Shown piece by piece: positions 48,401 to 60,512 of a stretch of DNA of 64,000 bases. The DNA comes from Bimastos eiseni (taxonomy: Eukaryota > Annelida > Clitellata > Crassiclitellata > Lumbricidae): contig OY365816.1 in assembly GCA_959347315.1 (NCBI GenBank), positions 28,984,969-29,048,968 of the forward strand. The letters run 5' to 3'. How positions within the stretch are numbered: position 1 is the stretch's first letter; the number at the start of each line of letters is the position of its first letter. The position numbers and the translations under genes are program-made. The notes beneath the pieces are model-generated. The model did not search any database. It was not told the origin of the DNA and saw only the letters and a list, made by a program, of their open reading frames with translations.

Positions 48401-51400
48401 GACGATGATAATGAATATGATGATGGTTTGTAGGATGTGCGTGCCAAGGAGCATAAGCTGAACTTTGGTAGCACAAGCGAAAGCAGCGTTCGTGACGTTC
48501 AATTTGAACCGCATTCTCCGCATCTCTTCGCAACTGGTTCAGACAATGGAACCGTTCAGGTGAGTCAGTCACAGGGAAACCCTCGTCTGAACAGGTGAAA
48601 GAGAAATAGTTTTGAAAAATCTCACCTCAATTATGGGTTTGCATCTTATGGGACAATTATTACATAAACAGTTGACTGGAACTGTTCCTACAACTGTTCT
48701 TACTACTGGTCCTGCACCTGTTCCTAGGACTGTTCCTGCGAATGTTCCTACCACTATTCCTATCACTGTTCGTATGAGTTGTTCCTACGACTGTTTACGA
48801 TCTAAAATGTTTTCTGTTCTTGCGTAGATCTGGGACATTCGCAACCCGGGCAGATGCGAGGCCGTCCTACAAGGCCATACGGGTCCATGCTTCACCCTCG
48901 ACTGGCACCCAGAGGAACGGTGGCTGGCCAGTGGAGGCAGGGATCGAACGATCAAGGTGGGTCACGGAGGCAGACCGGCTGGAACACTCACCCTCTATAG
49001 CGCGCTGATCTCTGAGACGGTTAATGTGTGAGGTTGGCCGTAAGGCAGGGGTGACTGGCTGGCAGGGTGGGTGGCTGGGTGGTTGGACACTGGTGATTGG
49101 CTGGCCGGCTGAGTCTTTTTCTTGAATGACAGATGACTGCTGATGGCTTTATGATTGATAGATGGCTGTTTGACAGATGGCTGTTTGATTGGCAGAGAGC
49201 TTTTTGACTGACAGACTGCTCTTTAGTTGCAAGATGACTATTTGATTGACAGGCCTGTTTGCCTGTCTGCAGGTGTGGGATTTCGGAGCGTCCCTCGCTC
49301 CCCGTTCCCCAATGTCTTACTCAGCGTGTACGATCTCTTCGATCGCATCCGCCAAGTGGCGCCCTCTGCACAGGTTTGAGATCGCGACTTGCGCTTCGCT
49401 TGTGGAGTCTGGGGTCAACATCTGGGACGTCAGGCGACCTTTCATGCCAGCAGTCTTCTTTGGCAGACACAAGGACATCATCACAGGTTACGAGCTATTT
49501 GTGTCATGTTACGCTGTGTAGGTTTATGCTGTGTGAGCTTACGCTGTGTAAGTTTGCTTTTTGTAAGTCTGTTATTGTGCAAGTTTATGTTATATGAGTT
49601 TACGTTTTGTAAGTCTGTGTTGCATAAGTTTACGTTATGTGAGTTTATGTTGTAAAAGTTACTCTATGTAATTTTACACTGCAAGTTTGCAGCCACATAG
49701 ATTGTGGCTGCTACAGTTTCATGTAATGTCATTGCAGATGAGAGTGTAACTGGTGAGATGTAGCATAACGACCATTACGTGTAATTGTCGTAATAGGTAT
49801 CTATTGGAAGACAAATGATTCTCAGGTGTTTTACACGACGAGTAAGGACGGTCAGTTATGTCGGAATCTCCACAGCGAGGGTCAAGTGCTGGACCGAAAT
49901 CCGGTCGCTATTAACATCAGCGTCAAGGGCACCATAGTCAGCGCCATCAGCAACCGAATTCTTATCGATGGGGAGAGTGAGTTGCTTGTATTTACCCTCG
50001 GGTTGAGCAAGGGGATGAACGTCTGGGTTTGAAATTTTGAGTGTGAAGAGTGTTCATGTGGTATATTAATGGAAAAAGTGTGGGAGGTTTTAGGGGAATA
50101 ATGGGAATTTTTTGGGGAATGATGTAAGGATTTGTGGTGAATGATGAGTAATTTTAGGATGAATGTTGTGAGATTTTATTGTGACTGATGTATAATTTTT
50201 GGGTGAGTGATGGAAGATTTTGGGGTAAATGATGGGTAACTTTGGGGAGAATAATGGGATTTTTTTGGTTGAATCATGGTTTTTGGTGGTGCTTGATGGG
50301 AGCATTTGTGGAACATGTGTATGTCAAAATGGGAGAGCGTTGTCGGGTGTAAAGGATATTTTGGGTAAATTTTTGGGTATTGAACGAGACTTTTTCATAT
50401 AAATTATTTCCTAATGAGACATGTTTTTTGACAGATAAGTCCCCTCCGTTAGGCCATTCGAATCTTCCCTTCGTTTTTCGCAAGAACTCGGATCGAGTCT
50501 CAGACGATGATGTCGGATTAAGTCATAGGAGCAACCTCTGCGTATTCACAAACGCTCACGAGGTTTGAGCATCTGATGTAACGAGCGACTTCTATAGCAC
50601 CGGTTGTCTAATACTAATGGCATCGATTGTAACAAGACTCCCTTTTTGCCGATTGTAATTGTAATTACATTGCTAAATGAAGGACACTAAACACTATATA
50701 CGAATAATTAATGAATGGATGATGTCAACAACACAGTTATATGAATAATTAATTAAGGAGTGTTAGCAAAGATATATAAATAATTGTAATTAAGGTTAAT
50801 GCATCTGTCTCTCATCACTGATATTTCTGAATAATACTTTATGAGATGAGAGTTGATTGTATGTTGCTTTGTGTGGGGATGGATGTTGTTTCTAACGTAG
50901 GTGTTGTCTATGGAATACCTGACGGAGATGGCGAAGGGCTATCGGTTGAGTGGGGCGCCTCTGCCCGACCTATGCGACGCCAATGCCAAAGTGGCTCAAC
51001 GACTCAACAAACCGGATGTTAGTATTTACGACAGGAATTGCTGCCTCTCTTCCTTTGCCTGTCTTACTATCCGTGTCTCTGTGTGTCTTACTCTTTCTAT
51101 CATTCTCTCTGCCTGCTTGTCTCTGTCTGGCTGTGGGTCTCTATTTCCTTCTTTAATGCTGTGTGTCTCTGTCTGTTTCTGCCTGTTTGTCTGCTTGTCG
51201 TTCTCTCTCTCTCTCTTTCTGCAAAATGTGCAATTGGTTAATATTAAGGAGAAGTGAAATTGGTTGGTAATTGGTGTGTAACTTTTGTGAAATTGGTTGT
51301 TGTGATTTTGTGTGTGAAAGAATTGGATAATGTGAGGGAAATATAAAATTGGTTGATGTGAAAGATATGTGAAATTGATTGATGTGAAATAAATGTGATA

Positions 51401-53785
51401 TTATTTGATGTGAAACTCATGTGAAATTGTTTAACAGATAGCTCAAGTGTGGCAGATGGTTAAACTGATGTTCCCTCTCGATGGTATCTTTGCCTTGTCC
51501 ACAGACACCAATCTCGACAACTCTTCGGACGAGGCCGGCCTCGGGCAAGGTGGGTTGCAGGACGTCGAGGGCAGGGATATTTTCCCGAGCCTGCATTTAT
51601 ATAGCTCCTGCATGAGGAAAAAATTCTCAGCTCATCGAGGATAAACCCGAAGATGATTAAAATTGTAAAAAGTGAGTTTGTTTAGTTTAGCAACTTCAGC
51701 AGTCAACCCATCAATCCCCATTCTTTATGTATGAAACCCCAGGTTGCAATTCCGCACTTGCCAATAGTGTCACATTTTAAAGACAGTGCTGTTCCCTTGC
51801 TGTTAGTGCTAGTCCCAAGCCTGTATAAACAGGAGGGTGACGCTGATGATGTTTGCTATCACTCAGTGCCATTAAACTGAAACCTCCACTACTGCTCGCT
51901 TTAATAAGTTAAAGAAGCACTCGATTAGTTTATGATTGGGGATATCGATTGTGATTTAGCGATTAGAGCTTCTTGTGTTTGTCCTGTTGAAGGTTTGTCG
52001 TCAAAGGTTGTTTCGTCAAAGACTGGTGGTGGGCTGTTGTCCAAACGCAACAGTTGTATATCCAACCAGGGAACAAAGACCAAGAAGACGGAGATTTCGG
52101 CCGGTGAGGCAATACAAAGTTCTCATTTATTTACGTTTACTTGTTCGATGCTGTCATAAGATCATCTTAGGATTATATTGGATTTAAGATTATTATAAGA
52201 TTTTTGTTATAAGATTTTTTTTCGATTAAAATTATTATGAGATTTTTATAAGATTTTTGTATGATTTTTTGTTTAATTATAATTATTAAAAGATTTTATA
52301 CGATTATTATAGGATTAGATTATAATTATTAAAAGATTATTATTAGGATATTGTATTATATTATATAATTATTTTGTGATTAATAGGATTATTATCAGAT
52401 TATAATTACATAGATAGATAATTATCATAAGATTATTGTTATTAGGTTTTTATTGGTGGTACCATGTTGTGTTAATGAGAGTTGCATCATTTGAACGTGT
52501 TTTTATGTATTAGGGATGAGTGACGATGAGAGTGACAGAGGTGAAGACATTTTCATTGATGTCTCTTCAAATCAATATCAGAATCTCTTAGATCTCGAAC
52601 AGACGAACAACTTCTTCTTCGACGGTTTCGACTTTGATTCGGTCGACAGCTGCAGTCGAGAAAAACAGGTCCATTGTCGTCTCTCTTTGAATTTGGTCTT
52701 CAGTTAATCGATATTATTATTATTATTACTATTATTGTTATTATTATGTTTATTATTATTATGTTAATTATTATTATTTGAGTTGTGGCAATGTCCCGAA
52801 GAGGTAGGCAGCGTTCCCACGTTGAAGAACCACCGAAATTCGTTGGAACAGATATGATATCATTATTTATTACTATTGTTATTATTATTATTATTATTGG
52901 AAGGTTGTGTCAGTTACATAGAAAGTGTAATTCCATCAACTGTAAATTGTAATGACACTGTAAAACTTTGTAACAGTCAATCAACTGTAAATTGTAATAA
53001 TCAATCAACTGTAAATTGTAACAACTGTCGGTGGTAAACTGTAAAAACCTTTGATTTATTTAGATTGTTATAATAATGACCTGTACATTTTAGCAACAGT
53101 TATTTGTAAATCGTAATTACAATCGAATACATAGAAATGTGTGTAATCTTTCCAATTGTTATTTTTTCTCTTGGACAGAACCTTATCCTGCCGATGGAAG
53201 GCGTTCCGACGATGATCGAAACGCTCGACGATCCGATCGGATCGAACTTCTTCAATCAATTTGCTCATGATACTTGGTCAGCCAACAACAGTACTCATGA
53301 CGACAGCGAATCGAGCAGCACGCTTACGACTCGGCGAGTAGACATCGAGGAAGCAATCAAACACGAAATACTCAACATCGCTCCTTTTTGCTCAACCATT
53401 CCAGCTTTCGACTACAAAGACGTCATCATTGATATGCTTAACTATTATGCGGATAAGGTAGGGATGATTACTAGACAATGAAGTTATGATTATAGACAAT
53501 GGTGATAAGGAAGAATGGTAAACTGTGATGATTGATTCCGCTTTATAAGGTTTTCGGAATGACATGATACCAGTTTGTTTCTTCATATGTTCTATAATGA
53601 CATGCGTTTATATACGTTTCACAGAATGACGTCATTCTGGTTTATTTCTTGATATGTTCTAACAAAATATGTGTTTATCAATCAATCAATCAATGAAACT
53701 TAATTTAGCGCCTCTTCAAGAAATTTACTCGAAGGCGCTTCCAGTCCAACCTCGGCCATGTAAGACAGTTTTCAGAGTGGAAAAA

Positions 53786-53821
<36 letters not shown>

Positions 53822-55881
53822 GGTTGAATGATGAGATTTTGGTTTATTTCCTCGTATATTCTCACGTGACATATGTTTATATACACTTTTCAGAATGAAG
53901 TGACCCCAGTTTATTCTTCATAATGTTCTAACGTGACATGCATTGATATATGCTTTTCAGAATGATGTGCAGACTGCCGTGTCGGTTATTATCGTTCTTG
54001 GTGATAGAATTCGTCCGGCGTTTGCACCCGCTGTTCTCGATCAATGGTTTACATCATACATCGGTTTGTGTCTTTCTCCTCTGCGGGCTTTTATTAATAT
54101 TATTATTATTTAGTTTATTTATTAACCTCAATATATTTTACCTCAGAAGTGATGATACTGAACAATACTCATATGGGAAAGAAGTTATAAATAAGAGTTA
54201 CAAAGACGAGGGTAATGTTCTACCCTTTGGGCGCCGCTTGGACCAGTGACTCTGAACATCCATGCCGTCTGTCAGCTGTTGATGGGAATTCGTTGTGATG
54301 GTTCTACACTTGTGCGTGGGCCCACTGATGGTGACTCTTTTAGCTTACTTTGCTCTGTTTTGCTAACTGTTCTAACACTCGTCGAAGTGACATTTAACAT
54401 CACGTTGGCCGGCGCAAAGAGCGCCTCTGAGTTGATTTCTTGAAGAGGTTTGATTGATTGATATTTATTTCTGTTTTGTGTAGAATTGTTGGGTCATTTC
54501 AAGCTGTGGTCGATCGCGACGGAAGTCATCAAGCTGTCGAGCATCTGTTCGGTTGTCGGCTTGACTCAGATGTCGACGACGTTCAAGACGGCGTGTCGAC
54601 GCTGCACGAGGAGTCTCACTAAGAGCAAATGGATGTGTGAGAAATGCACCAACTCCATCCACTTATGCAGCATTTGGTATATACGCCCACTCATGCATTA
54701 TTCATATGTTTCTTCATTAATTATTCATATATTGGTTTTCAGACTCCTGCACTCATTCAATCAATCAATCAATGTGAACTTAATATGGCAGCCCTTCAAG
54801 ATATCTACTCAGAGTTGCTACCAGTCAGATTATGGCTGAAAAATGCGAATTTCAGTGAAGAGTAAAATGGAGGTGAGGACTTTCTAGGCAGGAGGCATAG
54901 CTCTTGGGGAAAACATTCCAGGTGGTTGGGCCAACCACTGAAAAGGCCCGATGTTGCATCATAGCGGTATGAGTAAAAGGGAGAACCAGGTCCCCAGGGG
55001 CGGCTGAATGAAGTTGGTGCCGGTGACCTTAATGGGCTAACACTTATATACTCTTCATAAATTATTCAAATATCTGTGTTTAGGCTCTTTCATAAATTAT
55101 TCAAATGATCTGTGTTTAGGCTCTTTCATAAATTATTCAAATGATCTGTGTTTAGGCTCTTTCATAAATTATTCAAATGATCTGTGTTTAGGCTCTTTCA
55201 TAAATTATTCAAATGATCTGTGTTTAGGCTCTTTCATAAATTATTCAAATGATCTGTGTTTAGGCTCTTTCATAAATTATTCAAATGATCTGTGTTTAGG
55301 CTCTTTCATAAATTATTCAAATGATCTGTTAGACTCCTTTTTCGGTCATCATTCATATATAAACTTTGCAAGAGGGCAATATAGTTCATTTGCTCATTAA
55401 TTCTAACATGTGAATAGCGCTCCTACCATAAGTCAACTCGTAGGTGCTCCCAGCCAAACCACGATGATACAAATCAGGTTAAGCAACTTGTAAAACAAAG
55501 GCACATTACTCTTTGGCAGCAATCACATCTCTAAAGGAGTGTGTTTCAGATGGAAGGACCAACAACTGAGAGGTGAGGCGCTGTTTCATTCTAGGTGCTT
55601 GCATGGGGCACCAGAAACTCACCACCAGAGGAGGAAGGAAGAGATCGACGACTAGCTGTATTCAATTAAATGAGTCATTGAAATTTGATAGTGTCAAGAA
55701 ATCATTTTTCCACTCACAGTGCGCTTGTTTTGGGTTTTTTTCCAGCCATCTCCCGACGAAGGGTCTGTTCGTCTGGTGTCAGGGCTGTGCCCACGGCGGT
55801 CACGTTGCCCACATGATGGAATGGTTCGCAGGGCACCGGGAATGTCCGACAGGTTGTGGCCATCAGTGCGAATACCTCTAG
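45412..55881 (+). CDS. WDR24: GATOR2 complex protein WDR24
   Basis: WDR24 is a subunit of GATOR2, which opposes GATOR1 and allows amino-acid activation of mTORC1 at the lysosome; its C-terminal RING-like domain has been linked to ubiquitin ligase activity. Eighteen exons with matching phases give 811 aa (human 790). An N-terminal WD40 propeller (about residues 20-370) is followed by a variable linker, an alpha-solenoid ([34 protein letters not shown]) and a Cys/His-rich C-terminus. I start at 45412 (MSKTHQ) because its distance to the propeller matches human; an in-frame ATG at 45370 would add 14 residues, so the start is uncertain. Divergent from ALS2, convergent with the ceramide synthase. 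A possible distant poly(A) signal is at 56681. Confidence 0.95.
46103..46158. repeat. (TA)n repeat next to a WDR24 donor
   Basis: ATATAT runs begin 4-5 bases after the donor of exon 45998-46099. Other TA runs: 664-702, 45692-45716, 53788-53822, 56226-56254 and 58376-58780 (interrupted). Confidence 0.9.
47245..47545 (-). mobile_element. 5'-truncated non-LTR retrotransposon, 3' end with ORF2 tail
   Basis: On the minus strand one frame reads [20 protein letters not shown] and then PSLWNTL, a pattern of reverse-transcriptase ORF2 C-termini (R-F...GP-LWN-LP). The 3' end at low coordinates carries the tail seen on the plus strand as ATTTATAGAGCACC. It lies in the WDR24 intron after 47225. Confidence 0.65.
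48120..48430. repeat. (GAT)n-rich simple repeat
   Basis: Interrupted GATGATGAT and GATGAC triplets fill the WDR24 intron between exons 48004 and 48434, ending just before the acceptor. Open frames here (Asp-rich, Met-rich) are artefacts. Confidence 0.9.
50040..50370. repeat. Degenerate minisatellite, about 35 bp unit
   Basis: Repeated GAATGATGGGTAATTTTGGG variants in a WDR24 intron. Confidence 0.7.
51786..51890 (+). repeat. Dispersed repeat B in a WDR24 intron
   Basis: TAGTCCCAAGCCTGTATAAA, GGAGGGTGACGCTGATGATG and AGTGCCATTAAACTG match the repeat B series. A LINE-tail copy lies about 140 bases upstream. Confidence 0.55.
52150..52460. repeat. AT-rich degenerate repeat
   Basis: Recurring TTATAAGATTATTA and TAAGATTTTT units in a WDR24 intron. 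A second AT-rich stretch (TTATTATTA) is at 52708-52900. Confidence 0.75.
54770..55030 (-). mobile_element. Longer LINE-tail copy in a WDR24 intron
   Basis: AGATATCTACTCAGAG motif near 54800, then ATTCCAGGTGGTTGGGCCAA and AAAAGGCCCGATG. It directly precedes the 36 bp tandem array at 55058. Confidence 0.55.
55058..55332. repeat. Homogeneous 36 bp tandem array
   Basis: About seven and a half copies of a 36 bp unit containing GGCTCTTTCATAAATTATTC, nearly identical to one another. In the last WDR24 intron. The uniformity points to recent expansion. Confidence 0.93.
55390..55580 (-). mobile_element. Longer LINE-tail copy in a WDR24 intron
   Basis: Starts at GTGAATAGCGCTCCTACC and shares the GTTTCAGATGGAAGGACCAA block with 7735-7760 (GTCTTTCAGGTGGAAGGGCC). 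It lies about 165 bases upstream of the last WDR24 exon. Confidence 0.5.
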
Positions 55882-58800
55882 CACAAGACATCCTCACCCT
55901 CCTTTTCCTCATCCTTCTCCTTTTCCTTCGCCCTTCTTTTTCCCTTTGCGCTGTTGGATCTCTCTTCTTGCGTGCTGATATTGTTATCATTCCTTTATGT
56001 AGCACCAGAGTTGGGTTGTACTGATATAAGTTTATTTAACGACGCATCCATAACAACGATGATATGCGTAGTTGGGTTGTTCCAAATGCTCTTTTTATGT
56101 ACGAAGCAATGTCCAGAATACATACTACAGTGTTCACTATTTATCATGATTTTATTGTGAAATGCAACCAGATGAGGTGCTATGACAATCTGTAAATAGA
56201 CAGTGTCTACTGTTTCCTATAAGTTCTATATATATATATATATATATATATATTTGAAGTAGTTTACCATGCAACAAAAATGTGCATATATTGTGTGTGT
56301 ATACTCTCTGAAAGTGATACTTGTATGGTTTTGTTGGTTTGTGGTTTTATTGCTATTGTCTTGGCCTTTGTTGATGAATATTCAATATGAAATAATGAAT
56401 ATTCAAAATGCAGATATGAATAATTAGTCACCAATGTTCTCTGCCGCTTTCTTTTCAATGCGAGCAGTCATGAATGTTTTGTTTTTCCGTTTTCTGCAGG
56501 ATGAACAACTTTCAAGCAAGTTGCGTTTCTGTTTACAATTTGCTAACTGGTGTGATTTATATATGGCTGTCCAGCCCAGAGCTGTACTAAGCTACAACTC
56601 GATTAAAAGACCCTAATACGCCTCATATCATAGTTCTAGGTTTTATGATAGAGTATATTCAATGGAGAGATTACGTGTATAATAAAAGTTAAAAAATGTT
56701 TGAAACTTTAATGCAATTGAAAACGCAAATGTTTTTGGTGGCAAGAGACAGTTAGAAAATCAAATTGCATAACACGACAATGTAGGGAAAATCAGACGAT
56801 TACAGAAATCAGCAACAAGCAAAAGTAATTCTTACAGACAACAAAACAGAACTCGGTGACAAAATGACTTGTGCAGGACTAGTACTGTTTGCACTAAACC
56901 CATCTTAAGTTAAAATCAAACTGGCCACTCGAAATTGACCGAAAAAGTCAACTCGCAGTAAACACGTCGATCGTCATTCTTGATTTATGTGGTTTTAACA
57001 CAACAGCCTTCTGTGATAAATAAACTAAACAAATTGGTGATAAAAATCTGCAAGTGTTCATTGCTTCAAAAGATAGGCTAATACCGTCAAAATATTGGTC
57101 CTGCAATTGAATAGTAATTTACTCGAGAAGTAAATCGCTTAAAATATGTTGCCAAAAATCGAGCAATTACCAAAAGCAAGGAAAACTCTAAATTCTCCTT
57201 AACAGAGGACAGGATAAAAAAATGCAAAATTTCCAAGTTGGGCAATGTGCCTCATTGCCACCATAAATCAAAGTACCAAATAAATACCAACTATATCTAA
57301 AGATTTCTCTGAACACTTTCACATCACTCAGCTCCACGGCAGCTCTTCTTATCCTAACCTACCTCATAAAGGAGTTCCACACAAAATAATATCGAAATAC
57401 AGGTTGACAGAAAACCCGACGACAATACCGATGGTTAAGATGACAGCGTTGGGTATCGTCAATCAATGGGTATCGCCAATCAGTGGGTATCCTCAAACAA
57501 CGGATGTCATCACCAATCCCTTTAACATCTTTCAATAATCTACCATTTGTCAAACTCTCGGGAATGACTCATTCTGCTGTTGAGCTACTTGCGACGTGCA
57601 CAAATACCTCGGAGAATGTACTGAAATGAGATGAGCGAGCAGCAAAAAAGCACAGGTCAGCATTTTAAAACTCTTGCATAATTCAACATGGACACAATAC
57701 ACATCATTGAGCAAAACACTAAGGAAGTGAATTATTTGCTCATTGAGAAAAGCCAAAGATGCACATCAAGTTCTGCACAAAGCTCCCCCCAATAGTAGCT
57801 CACAACCAACAGATATAAACAAACAGATGCAACTAAGAGTTTGACAAAATATTCTCAAACTATAATCCTTTGGCCACCATCTTTATCGCAAACACAGCAT
57901 AAAGTTCTCCTCCAAAAAAATGCCTCTAACTAGCATAAAAATAATTGAAAACACCCAAACGCCACTCCCTTGAAACCCACAATCAATTACCAAAGCATGA
58001 CCAGATAAAGGAACAAAAACAGGAACAAAAGAAAACAAAAGAAACGTTAAATACAGTATTTCATGCAAAACTTACATATTAAATTAACTCATGGATATAT
58101 AATATACAGAGGTGGATATAGTTATTGCATCACCTGGTGATCAAAGCTAGAGGAGGCACAACGAAATATTAGGATGCAATGAGTAAAACTAATGAAATTT
58201 TCTTCCTTGTATCAATCAACAGAGTTGAAGACATTCCTGAAAATATGTAATTAACTGCTTTTAGGCTTGTTTACATAATGATTTGAGTGACATTACTAAT
58301 AAACTCACTTAAGATGTATTGAACAGATTTTTAGCCTTTTGCAGGGTGGTGCAATGATTATTTCCACCAGTGTATATTATATATAATTATATATATATAT
58401 ATATATACATAATTACATATATATATATTCAATTTACGGATTTATAAAGCGCCACAGTACAACCTAATCAGAGGCGCTTCCAGTGCGAAAAACCCCTAGA
58501 GAAAAGAAGTCTTAATATATATATATATATATAATGGTCTTAATATATATATGTAAAACTAATATATATATAAATACATTATACACTAATAGATAAACAT
58601 ATACACATACCACTTCATATATGATTCCAAAATATTGTTAGATCCAAAATCCACAATTCAAGTAAAATTTATATATATACACAATGTATATAATTTCTCA
58701 ATAAATCAATTTTTATATATCATATGTATATAATATATGTATAAAAATTGTATATATGTGTGTATGTATATTTATATACATTGGAAACTGGATGAATGTA

Positions 58801-60512
58801 AGAATACATACAGACTATTATGCATGAAAGTAAATTAGACATTGAATCGCAAGAATCATGTAAACTCAATCCCTATATAGTTATTGTCCTGAAAAGTCCA
58901 TAAAAATACGTAAAACCATAAACGCATAAATCTGTAAGCCTTTACACAACGTAAATGCATACGACTGCACCTACAGTCAGGTGTACGTAACATTTACCCC
59001 GTAAAACTTATTGTATGCTTACGTAAACAGTAAAATACGTTTATTTACGTTTTTACAAATGCAAACTAGGTCTACAAACATTTACCAACCTAGCAAATGA
59101 CCAAATATTTGGCAGAAGTTACAATCGTAAACAATTACATGCAAGTAAACTAGGTCATCAGCAGTAAACAAAGCATAAACAAAAAGCTACCTGTAAATAA
59201 ATGACAATGTAAACATAACCATAAACTTGAATATATCGGTAGACAGAAGCGCGTAATGTAACCGTAACGCAGTCCGCACGTAAATAAATACACCAGCACG
59301 TCGGCTTCGCATACTATCGCATACAAGTAGCTGTCACAGCAGACAGGCAGGCACACTAGTCTAACAGACATCGGACGCTTACGAACTTTGAACCAACTGA
59401 AATTCACGTTTTATATAACAGATTTCATCATAGTATAAACCAGGGGTGTCAGAGATCTGGCCCGCTACCAACTATGTTTCTCTGGCCCGTCGATGATGTT
59501 TTTCAGGCCCAAAAAGCATTGGCTAAAGACCACAGTCTGAGAATAAAATTTCGAATTTGTCATTTTTGCGGTTTAATGGTTTTTATGTGATGTTCGTGAT
59601 TGGTAGATAATGAACATCAAAATTACAATATGATAGTTTCAACCTAATTTGATAGCTTGTATGCTAATAAACTGCACAATTTTAGAATTTATTTTAGCAT
59701 TTTCTGGGGCAGGTACGCTACGGCATCTCCCAGAGCCAAACCTCTGTTTTGCTCCAGTGTTTTTAACACTGGCCCGCCACTTGCTGGAAATATTGCCACT
59801 GACCCACCATCATAAAAAGGTTCAACAACCCTGATACAAACCAATTAAATTCTGTGCTTTTAAATAATCTGCCACTTGCAATACTGACGAAGCTGACTTA
59901 AGGAAAAAACTCGATCTCATCGCTTGAATTTGAGATGTCATTTGATTGAATTCCACAGTCCAAGTCAAGTAAAATTCCTGCACAGATCTTAATCGATCAT
60001 CATAGAGCGTCATACTGATCAAACCTTGTAAAATAGTTCGAATTCTGCCATTTTCGATCGATAAAAATCTCTGCAGTGATGTTGATCGATTAAAATCCAT
60101 TAATCGATCATTTGATTGAGTTAGTCAATTCAAAACTTCAGACTGCACACATTCTTCACTAATTCCTAAATAGAATTCTCCAATTTCAAATCAATCACAA
60201 TCTTATGAACGACTAAATCCCCAAATCTTTTAAAAATACCTCTATCGATTACACCTTGAATCACTTAAAAAGACTCTAATTCACTAAAATCTCTCCAGTC
60301 ATCTGAATCAATTTGAAATCCCTTGTCTTAATACAATGTTAATCAAACAGATTCCTTATTTAATCCCAAAAACCGGTTGACAGAATAAGTATTCGTGCTA
60401 AAGATGTTCTAGAATAATAATATCTTCGACGATACGAAACGCTTGTGCATAGCTACCTATGGAACAAAGAGTTAGACAGGAAGTGACATCATGCCACCAC
60501 ATGACAGCACAA
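55882..60512. other. Convergent intergenic region, WDR24/ceramide synthase
   Basis: Contains TA runs (56226-56254, 58376-58780), an AATAAA at 56681, a LINE-tail copy at 58433 and the hAT-like element at 59441-59833. 56700-58100 and 59834-60500 are plain AT-rich sequence in which I see nothing. Confidence 0.6.
59441..59833. mobile_element. Non-autonomous hAT-like element, about 390 bp
   Basis: Starts CAGGGGTGTCAGAGATCTGG and ends, read from the other side, CAGGGTTGTTGAACC. CAGGGGTGTC is a typical hAT end. The flanking octamers GTATAAAC (59433-59440) and ATACAAAC (59834-59841) differ by two transitions, as expected for an aged 8 bp target duplication. No ORF of note. It sits between WDR24 and the ceramide synthase gene. 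Confidence 0.6.

Larger units (their letters stand above)
45412..49976 (+). other. WDR24: WDR24 exons for the WD40 propeller
   Basis: Coding exons 45412-45445, 45998-46099, 46310-46420, 47127-47225, 47898-48004, 48434-48559, 48828-48956, 49273-49486 and 49797-49976. Blade markers: [109 protein letters not shown] and [20 protein letters not shown]. The acceptor of the third exon is the second AG of CAGAG; using the first would shift the frame. Confidence 0.93.
50435..55881 (+). other. WDR24: WDR24 exons for linker, solenoid and RING-like C-terminus
   Basis: Coding exons 50435-50562, 50901-51017, 51438-51549, 51993-52103, 52514-52668, 53179-53457, 53961-54063, 54484-54676 and 55746-55881. [16 protein letters not shown] matches human PLAELCDHNAKVAREL. 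The end carries paired cysteines CRRC, CEKC, CSIC-H, then [14 protein letters not shown] and [12 protein letters not shown] before TAG, the GATOR2 zinc-binding pattern. Exons 51993-52668 form a Ser/Lys/Asp-rich linker with little homology, joined by splice phase and continuous frame only. Confidence 0.92.

Noticed and set aside
55058..55332. Evenly spaced repeats resembling a CRISPR array.
   Set aside because: The units are contiguous without spacers and sit in an intron of an animal gene.
59822..60100. A 92-codon minus-strand open frame downstream of the ceramide synthase.
   Set aside because: No recognisable similarity, it overlaps the hAT-like element, and length is compatible with chance.
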